Assembly (NCBI GenBank): GCA_945788325.1
Contig: CALZLL010000001.1
Location: 1 to 50,834 of the forward strand
From: an uncultured Clostridium sp.
Lineage (GTDB): Bacteria > Bacillota_I > Bacilli_A > RF39 > UBA660
Direction: 5' to 3'
Length of the DNA stretch: 50,834 nt
Shown here: positions 7,715 through 15,645 of the stretch, one piece after another
How the letters are laid out: every line of letters starts with the position of its first letter
Position numbering within the stretch: the first letter of the stretch is position 1
The notes under the pieces: model-generated
What the model was told of the DNA's origin: nothing
The model's database searches: none
What the model saw: only the letters and a program-made list of their open reading frames with translations
Made by a program: the position numbers and the translations under genes

Positions 7715-8452
7715 TTGATAAATGATATTTTAAATACAAATTGGTATGAAGTAGGAATAGTTGCTTCAAGGGCATTATTTTCATTAGTTACGCTTTTTTT
7801 TATAACAAGATTAATTGGTAAAAAACAAGTCTCTGAACTTAGTTTATTTGATTATGTTATAAGTATTTCAATAGGAAACTTTGCTGCTGAGATGTCAATG
7901 AATTTAGATGCACAAGTAATAAATGGATTTGTTGCGGTATTAATTTTTGGACTTATTGCTACCATGGTAGCCATTCTTACCATGAAAAGTATATTTCTTA
8001 GAAGATTTTTCATGGGAACTCCCACTATAATAATAGAAAATGGTAAGTTTATATATAAAAATTTAAAAAGGGTGAAAATGGATATAAATGACTTTTTAGA
8101 AACGGCAAGAATAGCTGGTTATTTTGACATAAGTCAGATAAAATATGCTTTAATGGAAGCAAATGGTAAAGTAAGTTTTTTACCAATGGAAGATTATAAT
8201 TATTTAACCCCAAAAGATATGAATATAAAACCAAGTAAAAGTGGGTTATGTGCTAACGTTATTATAGATGGTAAAATAATGAAAAATAATTTGGATGTAA
8301 TAGATAAAGATGGTAATTGGTTACTTAAACAACTAAAAATAAAAGGTATTAACGATATAGATGAAATTTTACTTGCAACTGTTGATATAAATGAAAAGCT
8401 AGTAATTTATAAGAAAGAAAGTAAAGAGTTTATTAAAAATATACTTGAATAA
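7715..8452 (+). CDS. DUF421 (YetF/YcaP-type) membrane protein
   Basis: A 245-residue protein of the DUF421 family. Three N-terminal hydrophobic helices (about 12-35, 50-65, 70-90) with RLIGKKQVSELSLFDYVISI typical of the family are followed by the cytoplasmic domain (IIIENGKF, then a DINDFLETARIAGY segment). B. subtilis relatives such as YetF are membrane proteins often linked to spores, but the biochemical role is not settled. I place the start at TTG 7715 because GGTGAT (7705-7710) sits 4 nt before it; the in-frame ATG at 7703 overlaps that site. It stands alone between terminators and the yfhO-like gene. Confidence 0.82.
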   Translation: MINDILNTNWYEVGIVASRALFSLVTLFFITRLIGKKQVSELSLFDYVISISIGNFAAEMSMNLDAQVINGFVAVLIFGLIATMVAILTMKSIFLRRFFMGTPTIIIENGKFIYKNLKRVKMDINDFLETARIAGYFDISQIKYALMEANGKVSFLPMEDYNYLTPKDMNIKPSKSGLCANVIIDGKIMKNNLDVIDKDGNWLLKQLKIKGINDIDEILLATVDINEKLVIYKKESKEFIKNILE

Positions 8453-8514
8453 CATTTAAAATAAATATATTGCTTTCTTTCTTTTTTTTATGTTATTATT
8501 TATTTGGTGATAAT

Positions 8515-11088
8515 ATGAAAGATAAGATTATGAAATATATAAAGGATAATAAATGGATATTATTTACTTTTTTAATTTCAAGTGTTGTTATATCGATAAT
8601 ATATATTTTACAAAAAATAGCTCCATATGGTAATAATTCCATGTTAGATGTTGATTTTTATCATCAGTATGGTCCTTTATTAAATGAGCTATATGATAGA
8701 ATTAAGTCTGGAGAGACACTACTTTATTCTTTTAATACTGGTGGTGGTATTCCATTTTATAGGAATTTTTTAAATTATTTATCTAGTCCTTTTAACATTG
8801 TTTTATTCTTTTTTAGAAAAGAAAACATCGTTATGGCTTTTTCAATTGTAATTGCTTTAAAAACTATTTTTTCAGCTACTTTTATGTCTTATTATCTTAA
8901 GAAGACTTTTAAAAAAGATGGTATATTAACTAGTATATTTGGAATATTATATGCTTTTTCAGGTTATTTTTGTGCATACTATTGGAACATAATGTGGCTT
9001 GATGGAATGGTATTTTTACCAATTATAATGTTAGGTATTAATAAAATAATAGATGAAGAAAATCCTTTTACTTATGTTATTAGTTTAGCTATTATGCTTT
9101 TTGCTAACTACTTTATTGGATACATGATATGTATTTTTAGTGTATTTTATTTTCTTGGCTATTTCTTATATAGAAAAAACTTTAAAATTAAAAACATCTT
9201 AAAAAAGTTTATTATGTTTGGTATATCTTCAATTTTAGCAGCAGGTTTAGTAGCATTTTTATTGTTACCACTTTTTAGTTCGCTTTCATCAATTTCTGCT
9301 ACTAAAGATACCTTTCCAACGTTAACTTCTAATTTTTCAATATCAGATTATATTTTTAATCACGTAACAGGTGTTAATAGAACCGTATTTGCAAGTGATA
9401 TTTTACCACTACCTAACGTGTATTCTGGTATGTTAACTATTTCACTTATATTGTTATTATTCTTTAATAAGAAAATTAACTTAAGATTTAAAATCATATC
9501 AATAACATCTTTATTATTCTTTTTCTTATCATTTAATATTAATCGTATAGATTTTATATGGCATGCTTTTCATGTCCCTAATGATTTACCGTGGCGTTAT
9601 TCTTTTATATATGTTTTTGTATTAATTACGTTAGGATATTATTCAATGTTAAGAATAAAAGACGTAAGTATATATAAACTTTCTTTATCCTTTGGAATTA
9701 TTTTTATCATGGTTTTATTAGCATCTAAAACCGGATTTGAAAACTTGGATGATTCAAAAGTTATTACGAGTCTTATAATTCTTCTTATGTATTATGCATT
9801 AATGATAGTAATTAAAAACAATAAATCAAATAAAATAATTGTATATTTCATTTTTACGTTAATAGTTATGTTTGAATGTGTTTATGGTATAAATGCTAAT
9901 TGGAATATTGATCATGATATCAGTAATTTTATGAGTGATAAAAAAGCTTATCAATCGTTAATTAAAAATATTAAAAAAGATGATAATGGTTTATACCGTA
10001 TGGAAAAAACTGATTATTTAACCCTTAATGATGGAGCATGGTATGATTATAATGGTATTTCTACTTTTACTTCTATGGCATATGAAGATGTAGCTAAATT
10101 TCAAAGAATGATTGGAATGGCAGGTAATGACATTAATAGTTATTATTATAAATATTATCAAACACCTGTTTATAATACTATGTTTAACGTAAAATACATT
10201 TTAGGAAACTACATTAAAAATGATTATTACGTACCTATAGCAAAAGAAGAATCAGTTAATGCGATAGGTTATAATTATTCTTCATCAATTGCGTACGTTG
10301 TTAATAAAGACGTAAAAGACTATAAACTTATAAGTTACATGCCATTTTTAAACCAAAGTAATTTTGTTACCTTATCAACTGGGATAAACGATATTTTTAC
10401 ACCTGTAGAAGTAGATAGTATTCTTAATACAACAATAACTAATACTAATATAAAAAACAATTTAAATGGTGAATTTAATTATAAAATGAATGATGGTATT
10501 AGCGAGATTGTAATAAACTTAAATAACGAGGATAATAAAAACACTTATTTATATATAGGAGGTAATAAAGTAAGTGCTTATTATGTTAATGATAAATATT
10601 ATTCTATAACATCTGATGAATATTATATCGTTGATACTGGTAAGTTAGATACTAGCACGATAGAAGTAAAAATAGACTTAGAAGACAGTGAAGATGGTAT
10701 TTTAAAATTTTATGCTTATAATTTAAATGAAGAAGCATTTGATAAATTTTATAAAGAAATAACTGATGAAATGTTAGAAGTTACGAAATACAGTGATACT
10801 TTAATAGAAGGAAACGTTGATGTAAAAAAGAATAATTTAATGTTTACTTCTATAGCATATGATGAAGGTTGGAAGGTATTAGTTGATGGAAAAGAAGTTA
10901 AAACTAAAAAATTAGCTAATGCATATTTAGGATTTAATATAAAAAAAGGAAATCACCATATAAAAATGGTTTATTATCCAAAATATATGAAACAAGGTCT
11001 TATAATATCTATGATTTCACTATTTATTTTAATGGGTTATATCATATATAAAAACAAAACTATTAAAAAAGATAAATTTATTGTTTAA
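8515..11088 (+). CDS. YfhO-family polytopic membrane protein
   Basis: An 857-residue protein of the YfhO family, multi-spanning over about residues 12-465, with a large outer domain (about 480-820) and a final membrane helix (about 830-850). The N-terminal HQYGPLLNELYDRI and the GGGIPFYRNFLNYLSSP stretch are family features. In B. subtilis YfhO-type proteins have been linked to glycosylation of lipoteichoic acid, so a GT-C-like glycosyl transfer outside the membrane is the best guess. The start is ATG 8515, preceded by GGTGAT three bases earlier; a longer in-frame start at 8470 lacks a ribosome site. Monocistronic, with terminator 11068-11102. Confidence 0.82.
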   Translation: MKDKIMKYIKDNKWILFTFLISSVVISIIYILQKIAPYGNNSMLDVDFYHQYGPLLNELYDRIKSGETLLYSFNTGGGIPFYRNFLNYLSSPFNIVLFFFRKENIVMAFSIVIALKTIFSATFMSYYLKKTFKKDGILTSIFGILYAFSGYFCAYYWNIMWLDGMVFLPIIMLGINKIIDEENPFTYVISLAIMLFANYFIGYMICIFSVFYFLGYFLYRKNFKIKNILKKFIMFGISSILAAGLVAFLLLPLFSSLSSISATKDTFPTLTSNFSISDYIFNHVTGVNRTVFASDILPLPNVYSGMLTISLILLLFFNKKINLRFKIISITSLLFFFLSFNINRIDFIWHAFHVPNDLPWRYSFIYVFVLITLGYYSMLRIKDVSIYKLSLSFGIIFIMVLLASKTGFENLDDSKVITSLIILLMYYALMIVIKNNKSNKIIVYFIFTLIVMFECVYGINANWNIDHDISNFMSDKKAYQSLIKNIKKDDNGLYRMEKTDYLTLNDGAWYDYNGISTFTSMAYEDVAKFQRMIGMAGNDINSYYYKYYQTPVYNTMFNVKYILGNYIKNDYYVPIAKEESVNAIGYNYSSSIAYVVNKDVKDYKLISYMPFLNQSNFVTLSTGINDIFTPVEVDSILNTTITNTNIKNNLNGEFNYKMNDGISEIVINLNNEDNKNTYLYIGGNKVSAYYVNDKYYSITSDEYYIVDTGKLDTSTIEVKIDLEDSEDGILKFYAYNLNEEAFDKFYKEITDEMLEVTKYSDTLIEGNVDVKKNNLMFTSIAYDEGWKVLVDGKEVKTKKLANAYLGFNIKKGNHHIKMVYYPKYMKQGLIISMISLFILMGYIIYKNKTIKKDKFIV

Positions 11089-11102
11089 ATTTATCTTTTT
11101 TT
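11068..11102 (+). terminator. Terminator of the yfhO-like gene
   Basis: AAAGATAAATTT (11068-11079) pairs with AAATTTATCTTT (11087-11098) and continues into Ts; it overlaps the 3' end of the coding region. Confidence 0.8.
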
Positions 11103-11121
11103 GTGATAAAATATTACTAGT

Positions 11122-11151
11122 TATAATATGAAAGGGTAATTTAGTATTACC
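11122..11151 (+). promoter_or_regulatory. Promoter -10 and leader hairpin of the coiled-coil pair
   Basis: A TATAAT box (11122-11127) lacks a clear -35. It is followed by a small inverted repeat GGTAAT-TTAGT-ATTACC (11135-11151) in the expected 5' leader, 40 nt before the GTG start. The hairpin has no T run, so it is not a terminator; its role is unknown. Confidence 0.4.
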
Positions 11152-11190
11152 ATTTCGTATTAAAAGGGGTTTAAAGTAAGGAGGATAGTT

Positions 11191-12216
11191 GTGATTGGCG
11201 TAATTGAAAGAATAAAAAATAGTGTTTTACTTAAGTGTAGCACATTAAACGACGAAGTTATTTCTAAAACGTTGGATGACTTAATTAATACTAGAATATA
11301 TCGTTTTTCAGAAGAAATGGTTAGTTTAATTGGAGATTTCGAAAGTTCTATAACCGAGGAAATATTAAGAAATGAAGTTAGTAAAATCATTAAAACTCCA
11401 ATAATAAAGAAAATAAAAAGAAAGTTATTTATTGATTCATTAGCACTTCAAATAACTAACGATACGTTTATTGAAGACTATGTTAACAATAAAATTACAT
11501 TAGAAAAATTAGAAAAAACATATATAAAAGAACTAAATAAAAACAAAAGTTCTAATCAACTAAACATGACTGAGGATTTGAATCTTGAAGAAATAATAAA
11601 TGAACTTAGAATATACGTTGATAAAAACTTTAATTCAAAGTTAAGTGAAAATAATTTTTTAGTTAGTTCAATTAATAATTTAGTATCTAACTTAAAAGAA
11701 AATCTAGAACAAGATTTAAAAGAAATGATAGATGGGACCGATTTGAAATATTATGATATTTTAAAAACAGAATTACTAAGTGAAATAGAAGAGAAAAAAG
11801 AAGATGAAGGGGAAGAAAACATGATGGATAATATAAATGAAACAAGAATATCTGATTTGGTAAAAGAAGAAAATATACCAAATAAATTTGATAAATATGA
11901 TGATATGACTTTATTTAATAAAATAATTTTAAGTCTTAATACGGAAGAAGAAAAATTATCTAGAAAAGAAGAAAAATTAAGACTTAGAAAAGAAGATGTA
12001 GATAAAAGATTATCTGATACTAATAAAAATATTGAAGCTAATATCGAAAGAGAAAATAAACTATCTCAAAGAAAGATGGAATTAAATGCTAGAGAACTTG
12101 AAATTAATTCTAAGTTATCTGAAGCTGAAGTTATCTTCCTTAACATGAAGCCATTAATTAAAGGACTAAGCAAGATTAAGGACTCTAACGAAAATGGAGG
12201 TAGTGAAAATGAGTAA
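11191..12216 (+). CDS. Coiled-coil protein of unknown function, first of a pair
   Basis: A 341-residue hydrophilic protein that I do not recognise. The N-terminal 110 residues are predicted helical and mixed in charge, the middle is acidic, and the last 90 residues form a K/E/R-rich coiled coil (LSRKEEKLRLRKEDVDKR onward) ending in a short hydrophobic patch (VIFLNMKPLIKGLSKI). No signal peptide or membrane helix is present. The start is GTG 11191 behind a perfect AAGGAGG site. It overlaps the next gene, which has the same overall plan, by 8 nt, so the two products are probably made in fixed proportion and may bind each other. Confidence 0.7.
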   Translation: MIGVIERIKNSVLLKCSTLNDEVISKTLDDLINTRIYRFSEEMVSLIGDFESSITEEILRNEVSKIIKTPIIKKIKRKLFIDSLALQITNDTFIEDYVNNKITLEKLEKTYIKELNKNKSSNQLNMTEDLNLEEIINELRIYVDKNFNSKLSENNFLVSSINNLVSNLKENLEQDLKEMIDGTDLKYYDILKTELLSEIEEKKEDEGEENMMDNINETRISDLVKEENIPNKFDKYDDMTLFNKIILSLNTEEEKLSRKEEKLRLRKEDVDKRLSDTNKNIEANIERENKLSQRKMELNARELEINSKLSEAEVIFLNMKPLIKGLSKIKDSNENGGSENE

Positions 12217-13612
12217 AATACTAAATAGCGTTTTAGAAAAAGTTAGTGAAAATAATAACGAATATAGAACTTTCTTACGTGATCTAAATGTTAAAATAGA
12301 TGAAAAAACAACTGCTTTTGTAGGCGATGTGGTAACAGTATCAGGATACACGGTAGATTTTTCTAATGCTATTACGTTAGCTAAAGAAAAAATTGTTAAT
12401 CCTGTATCAAGAACAGTTGAGTCATATGTAATAAAAGACTTAAGAAGCGTTGAGACTGTTAATGAACAATTCGTTGAAAAAATAAATGATAAAATAGAAA
12501 ATACTAGTATTAATTCTAAAGAGGAAAAAGAAGCATTTAATAATAATTTAAATCAATTGCTAAATGAAAAATATTTAGAAATAGTAAAAATAAAAAGAGT
12601 TGATTTTCTTAATAAAGATAAAAAAAATGATGATATTGAATCATGTGTTAAAGATTTTTATGATTCAATTAACGTAAATAATACTATTAGTAACTTAGAA
12701 GATACGTTTAATGCTTTTAAAAAAGAATTATATAATGTAATTACAAATACATTAACAAAAATTAGTGATTTATATTTAAATAACTTTGTTAGTGAAGTAT
12801 CTAGTGCACTAAATTCTTCAGTTGATTATAATGATAAATTAGAAGAAAGTGCTGAAGAATTTAAACCATTTATACCTGATATTAATCCTGTTCCAGAAGT
12901 TTTAATACCAAGTATTCCAGAAGTTGAAGCAAATTCACCTATAGAACCTGAATTAAACGATGTAAAAATTGATGATGAACTTATTGTTCCGGTTATTGAA
13001 GAAGAATCTAATGAAATTAATAATGAACCATTAGTAGAAAATGAAATAATTATACCAGTAATTAATGATGAAAAAGAGGAAGATTCTACTTTAATGAACA
13101 TTGAGCCAATTTCTCCAATTGAATTTACTGAAGAACAAGTAAATGAAACTAGCAAGGAAGCATTTAAAAAACCTTATGATGTTGAAGAAATATTAAAAAT
13201 AGCTAAGTCTCCAATAGTTGCAGTACCAGAAGTAAAAGAAACAATAGAAAAAGATGATTATGTAAAAGTAGAACCAATCATTAATGAAAAAGAAACTGAT
13301 ACCATGGAAGCTGAATATAGTGAAAGAGACATAGTAGAAGAAATGATAAGACGTTTAACAAAACGTTTAGAAGAAATAGATGAGCGAAGAGAAAGTTATA
13401 AAGAAGAAAAAACTAAGTTAGAAGAAGATGAAGCATTTGTTAATGATTTAATTGAAAGTTCAAATGCTAAGAGGGAAGATCTTGATAAATTTGAACAAGA
13501 ATTAAACGATAAAGAAGAAGAACTAAATAATAAACAAAAAGAGTTAGAAAAGAAAATTAATGATGTTATGCCTTTTGCAAATGCTGTATTAAATAGTGAA
13601 AAAGAATCTTAA
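12209..13612 (+). CDS. Coiled-coil protein of unknown function, second of a pair
   Basis: A 467-residue soluble protein. The first 200 residues are helix-rich, residues about 215-340 are an acidic, proline-rich linker (repeated P-E-V and I-P-E elements), and the last 90 residues are a coiled coil (MIRRLTKRLEEIDERRESYK onward) ending with INDVMPFANAVLNSEKES. The plan and the last coiled coil plus hydrophobic end (VMPFANAVL) echo the upstream gene (VIFLNMKPLI). ATG 12209 has a GGAGG site at 12197-12201; an in-frame ATG at 12194 does not. No family recognised; a structural or scaffolding role is a guess. Confidence 0.7.
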   Translation: MSKILNSVLEKVSENNNEYRTFLRDLNVKIDEKTTAFVGDVVTVSGYTVDFSNAITLAKEKIVNPVSRTVESYVIKDLRSVETVNEQFVEKINDKIENTSINSKEEKEAFNNNLNQLLNEKYLEIVKIKRVDFLNKDKKNDDIESCVKDFYDSINVNNTISNLEDTFNAFKKELYNVITNTLTKISDLYLNNFVSEVSSALNSSVDYNDKLEESAEEFKPFIPDINPVPEVLIPSIPEVEANSPIEPELNDVKIDDELIVPVIEEESNEINNEPLVENEIIIPVINDEKEEDSTLMNIEPISPIEFTEEQVNETSKEAFKKPYDVEEILKIAKSPIVAVPEVKETIEKDDYVKVEPIINEKETDTMEAEYSERDIVEEMIRRLTKRLEEIDERRESYKEEKTKLEEDEAFVNDLIESSNAKREDLDKFEQELNDKEEELNNKQKELEKKINDVMPFANAVLNSEKES

Positions 13613-13626
13613 TTGATTCTTTTTTT
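13602..13626 (+). terminator. Terminator of the coiled-coil pair
   Basis: AAGAATC (13602-13608) pairs with GATTCTT (13615-13621), followed by a T run; it includes the stop codon of the upstream gene. Confidence 0.85.
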
Positions 13627-13627
13627 G

Positions 13628-13655
13628 TCATTAAAATTATTTTTTAACATATAGT
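13628..13655 (+). promoter_or_regulatory. Possible sigma-E promoter of the spoIIIAH-like gene
   Basis: CATATAGT (13648-13655) agrees with 6 of 8 bases of the sigma-E -10 (CATACANT). TCATTAA 13 nt upstream is a poor -35. The position is right for a sigma-E gene, but the match alone is weak. Confidence 0.35.
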
Positions 13656-13680
13656 TAAGTAGAAAGATTTGGAGGGTATT

Positions 13681-14187
13681 ATGATTAATAAACAAAAGAT
13701 ATGGTTTTTAACATTATTTAGTTTAATTTTAGTATTAAGTGTGTACTATATTACGATGCCTAGTGAACTTTTAACAACTGCAAAGACAACTGATACAACA
13801 AAAAAGGAAACTACTAAAAAAGAAAAATTGAGTATAAGTGAAACTGATGTTTTAACCGCTTTACAAGTTGAAAGAGATGAAGAGCAAGCAGCTTTAGCAG
13901 CAGAATATAATGAAATTTTAACAAATAAAGATGCATCAACGGAAGAAAAAAATAACGCATATGATGGTTTAAAAGAAATTGACTCAATAAAGGCTAAAGA
14001 AGAAGATTTAGAAAACAAACTAAAAAAACAACTTAAGTTAGACTCATTCATAAAGATAGATGGAGTAAATATAAGTGTAACAATAAAAAGGAAAGATCAT
14101 GATTATTCTCTTGCAAATAACGTTATGAGATTAATTCAAAAAGAATTTAAGAATAACGTTTACGTATCTGTTAAATTTCAAAACTAA
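13681..14187 (+). CDS. spoIIIAH: SpoIIIAH-like stage III sporulation protein
   Basis: A 168-residue single-pass membrane protein. The N-terminus INKQKIWFLTLFSLILVLSV followed by YYITMPSE closely resembles B. subtilis SpoIIIAH. After a Thr/Lys-rich linker and a coiled region (about 55-110) comes a ring-building-motif-like domain ending in YVSVKFQN. In B. subtilis, SpoIIIAH in the mother-cell membrane binds SpoIIQ across the septum to form the channel that feeds the forespore. Here it stands outside any spoIIIA operon, directly before gerE and gerM. ATG 13681 has a GGAGGG site; the upstream in-frame start at 13669 would overlap it. Recognition rests mainly on the N-terminus and overall plan. 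Confidence 0.8.
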   Translation: MINKQKIWFLTLFSLILVLSVYYITMPSELLTTAKTTDTTKKETTKKEKLSISETDVLTALQVERDEEQAALAAEYNEILTNKDASTEEKNNAYDGLKEIDSIKAKEEDLENKLKKQLKLDSFIKIDGVNISVTIKRKDHDYSLANNVMRLIQKEFKNNVYVSVKFQN

Positions 14188-14189
14188 GT

Positions 14190-14217
14190 ACCTTTTTATA
14201 TGTTTTCTCATAAAATA
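14190..14217 (+). promoter_or_regulatory. Putative sigma-K promoter of gerE
   Basis: AC (14190-14191), 17 nt, then CATAAAATA (14209-14217) fits the sigma-K consensus (AC, 16-17 nt, CATANNNTA). gerE of B. subtilis is transcribed by sigma-K, so site and gene agree. Confidence 0.6.
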
Positions 14218-14267
14218 ATATAGAAAAAATATTAAAATACCTCTTATCATAGGAAAGTGGGGAAATC

Positions 14268-14474
14268 ATGGGAAAACGTGTACTTACTAAAAGAGAAAAA
14301 GAAATATTTGATTACCTTATAACTAATAAAACTACCAAAGAAATTGCTATGAAACTTGGAATAAGTGAAAAAACGGTTAGAAATCACATATCAAATGTAA
14401 TGCAAAAACTCGGAGTAAAGGGAAGAGCATGTGCTGTAATTGAGCTTATAAGATTAAACGAGATTACATTATAA
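14268..14474 (+). CDS. gerE: GerE late-sporulation transcription regulator
   Basis: A 68-residue stand-alone LuxR-type helix-turn-helix protein. LTKREKEIF, the recognition helix ISEKTVRNHISN and MQKLGVKGR match B. subtilis GerE almost word for word over the whole protein. GerE acts in the mother cell late in sporulation, activating or repressing coat genes together with sigma-K. There is no receiver domain, as expected. The candidate sigma-K promoter at 14190-14217 supports the assignment. The gene has its own terminator (14475-14499). Confidence 0.93.
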   Translation: MGKRVLTKREKEIFDYLITNKTTKEIAMKLGISEKTVRNHISNVMQKLGVKGRACAVIELIRLNEITL

Positions 14475-14499
14475 AATCGCATATTTAATGCGATTTTTT
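14475..14499 (+). terminator. Terminator of gerE
   Basis: AATCGCAT (14475-14482) pairs with ATGCGATT (14488-14495), followed by T6. The gerE stop codon lies just before it. Confidence 0.88.
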
Positions 14500-14523
14500 C
14501 ATAATATTAAATGGAGGATTTAT

Positions 14524-15477
14524 ATGCTAAGAAAATTTGCTTATAATAAAATTTTTAGAACTACAGGAATGCTTTTGCTACTTTTATTGTTACTTGTATT
14601 TCCAGCATCTAAAGAATATTCCTTGGAAGATGAAAAAACGGTTAAAACGAGTAATACGATTAAACAAAAAGAAGTATTTTTAATTGATAAAGATGGCTAT
14701 GTAGCTAGAACACTTATGAAAATTAACGCCAAAACCAATGAAGAATATGCAAAAAAATTGATAGAACTTTTAATTATAGGTGGTAAATACGAAAATGAAT
14801 TACCAAATGGATTTAAAGCTATTATACCTAGTGACACAAAAATTAATGATGTAAAAATAGATAATGATAATATACTTATTGATTTATCATCTGACTTTTT
14901 AGAATTAAATAGCAATAACTTTCAAAGGGCCATTGAGGCACTTACTTATAATATAACTACAATAGATGGTATAAAATATTTATACATAAATATTGATGGT
15001 AATAAACTTTTAAAATCACCTAATGGTACTTACTTAACTCAACCATTTTCAAGAAAAGACGGAATAAATAATTCTTATGATGTTACTAATTATAAAAACG
15101 TTAGTAAGACAACAATTTATTACGTAAATAAAAATAATAAAGGCTATTACTATGTACCAGTTACAAAAGTAAACAATGATGATAGAGATAAAATAAAAAT
15201 AATAATTGATGAATTAACGTCATCACATATATACGAAACAAATTTGATGAGCTTTTTAAACTATAATACAAAATTATTAAACTATGAATTAAAAGAAGAT
15301 GTTCTTACGCTTGATTTTAATAATTTCTTATTTGATGATGAAGCAGGTAAAAATATTTTAGAAGAGGTAATATACTCTATTTCATTATCAATTAGGGATA
15401 ATTATGATGTTAGTGAAGTTGTTTTTACGGTAGATGGTAAAGAAATTACAAAAAGTGTTATAAAAAATATTGAATAA
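14524..15477 (+). CDS. gerM: GerM spore germination/cortex protein
   Basis: A 317-residue exported protein with an N-terminal hydrophobic signal or anchor (about 13-30, LLLLLLLLVFPAS) and two GerMN domains (about 60-165 and 195-310). Diagnostic strings are INDVKIDNDNILIDLSSDF and ALTYNITTIDGIKYLYINIDG in the first, and LNYELKEDVLTLDFNNFLF in the second. In B. subtilis GerM stabilises the SpoIIIAH-SpoIIQ channel during engulfment, so its position next to the spoIIIAH-like gene makes functional sense. ATG 14524 follows GGAGG (14513-14517); the upstream in-frame start lies inside the gerE terminator. Confidence 0.9.
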   Translation: MLRKFAYNKIFRTTGMLLLLLLLLVFPASKEYSLEDEKTVKTSNTIKQKEVFLIDKDGYVARTLMKINAKTNEEYAKKLIELLIIGGKYENELPNGFKAIIPSDTKINDVKIDNDNILIDLSSDFLELNSNNFQRAIEALTYNITTIDGIKYLYINIDGNKLLKSPNGTYLTQPFSRKDGINNSYDVTNYKNVSKTTIYYVNKNNKGYYYVPVTKVNNDDRDKIKIIIDELTSSHIYETNLMSFLNYNTKLLNYELKEDVLTLDFNNFLFDDEAGKNILEEVIYSISLSIRDNYDVSEVVFTVDGKEITKSVIKNIE

Positions 15478-15521
15478 TTATTATTTTTGAGTTATAATTG
15501 ATTTGTTGTTTAAAACAAATC
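15470..15521 (+). promoter_or_regulatory. tRNA-Arg promoter and leader hairpin
   Basis: TTGAAT (15470-15475), 17 nt and TATAAT (15493-15498) overlap the gerM stop codon. A hairpin GATTTGTT-GTTTAA-AACAAATC (15500-15521) lies at the start of the precursor, only 3 nt before the mature 5' end. Confidence 0.6.
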
Positions 15522-15524
15522 AAT

Positions 15525-15601
<77 letters not shown>

Positions 15602-15612
15602 TATTAAAATAT

Positions 15613-15645
15613 AAATGATAGCTAATTTTTTAGCTATCATTTTCT
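15613..15645. terminator. Bidirectional terminator between tRNA-Arg and the diacylglycerol kinase
   Basis: AAATGATAGCTAA (15613-15625) pairs with TTAGCTATCATTT (15630-15642). It serves the tRNA on the plus strand and contains the stop of the convergent minus-strand gene. Confidence 0.8.

Noticed and set aside
12826..13155. 109-codon minus-strand ORF within the second coiled-coil gene
   Set aside because: Ser/Ile-rich shadow of the acidic linker, with no ribosome site or family resemblance.
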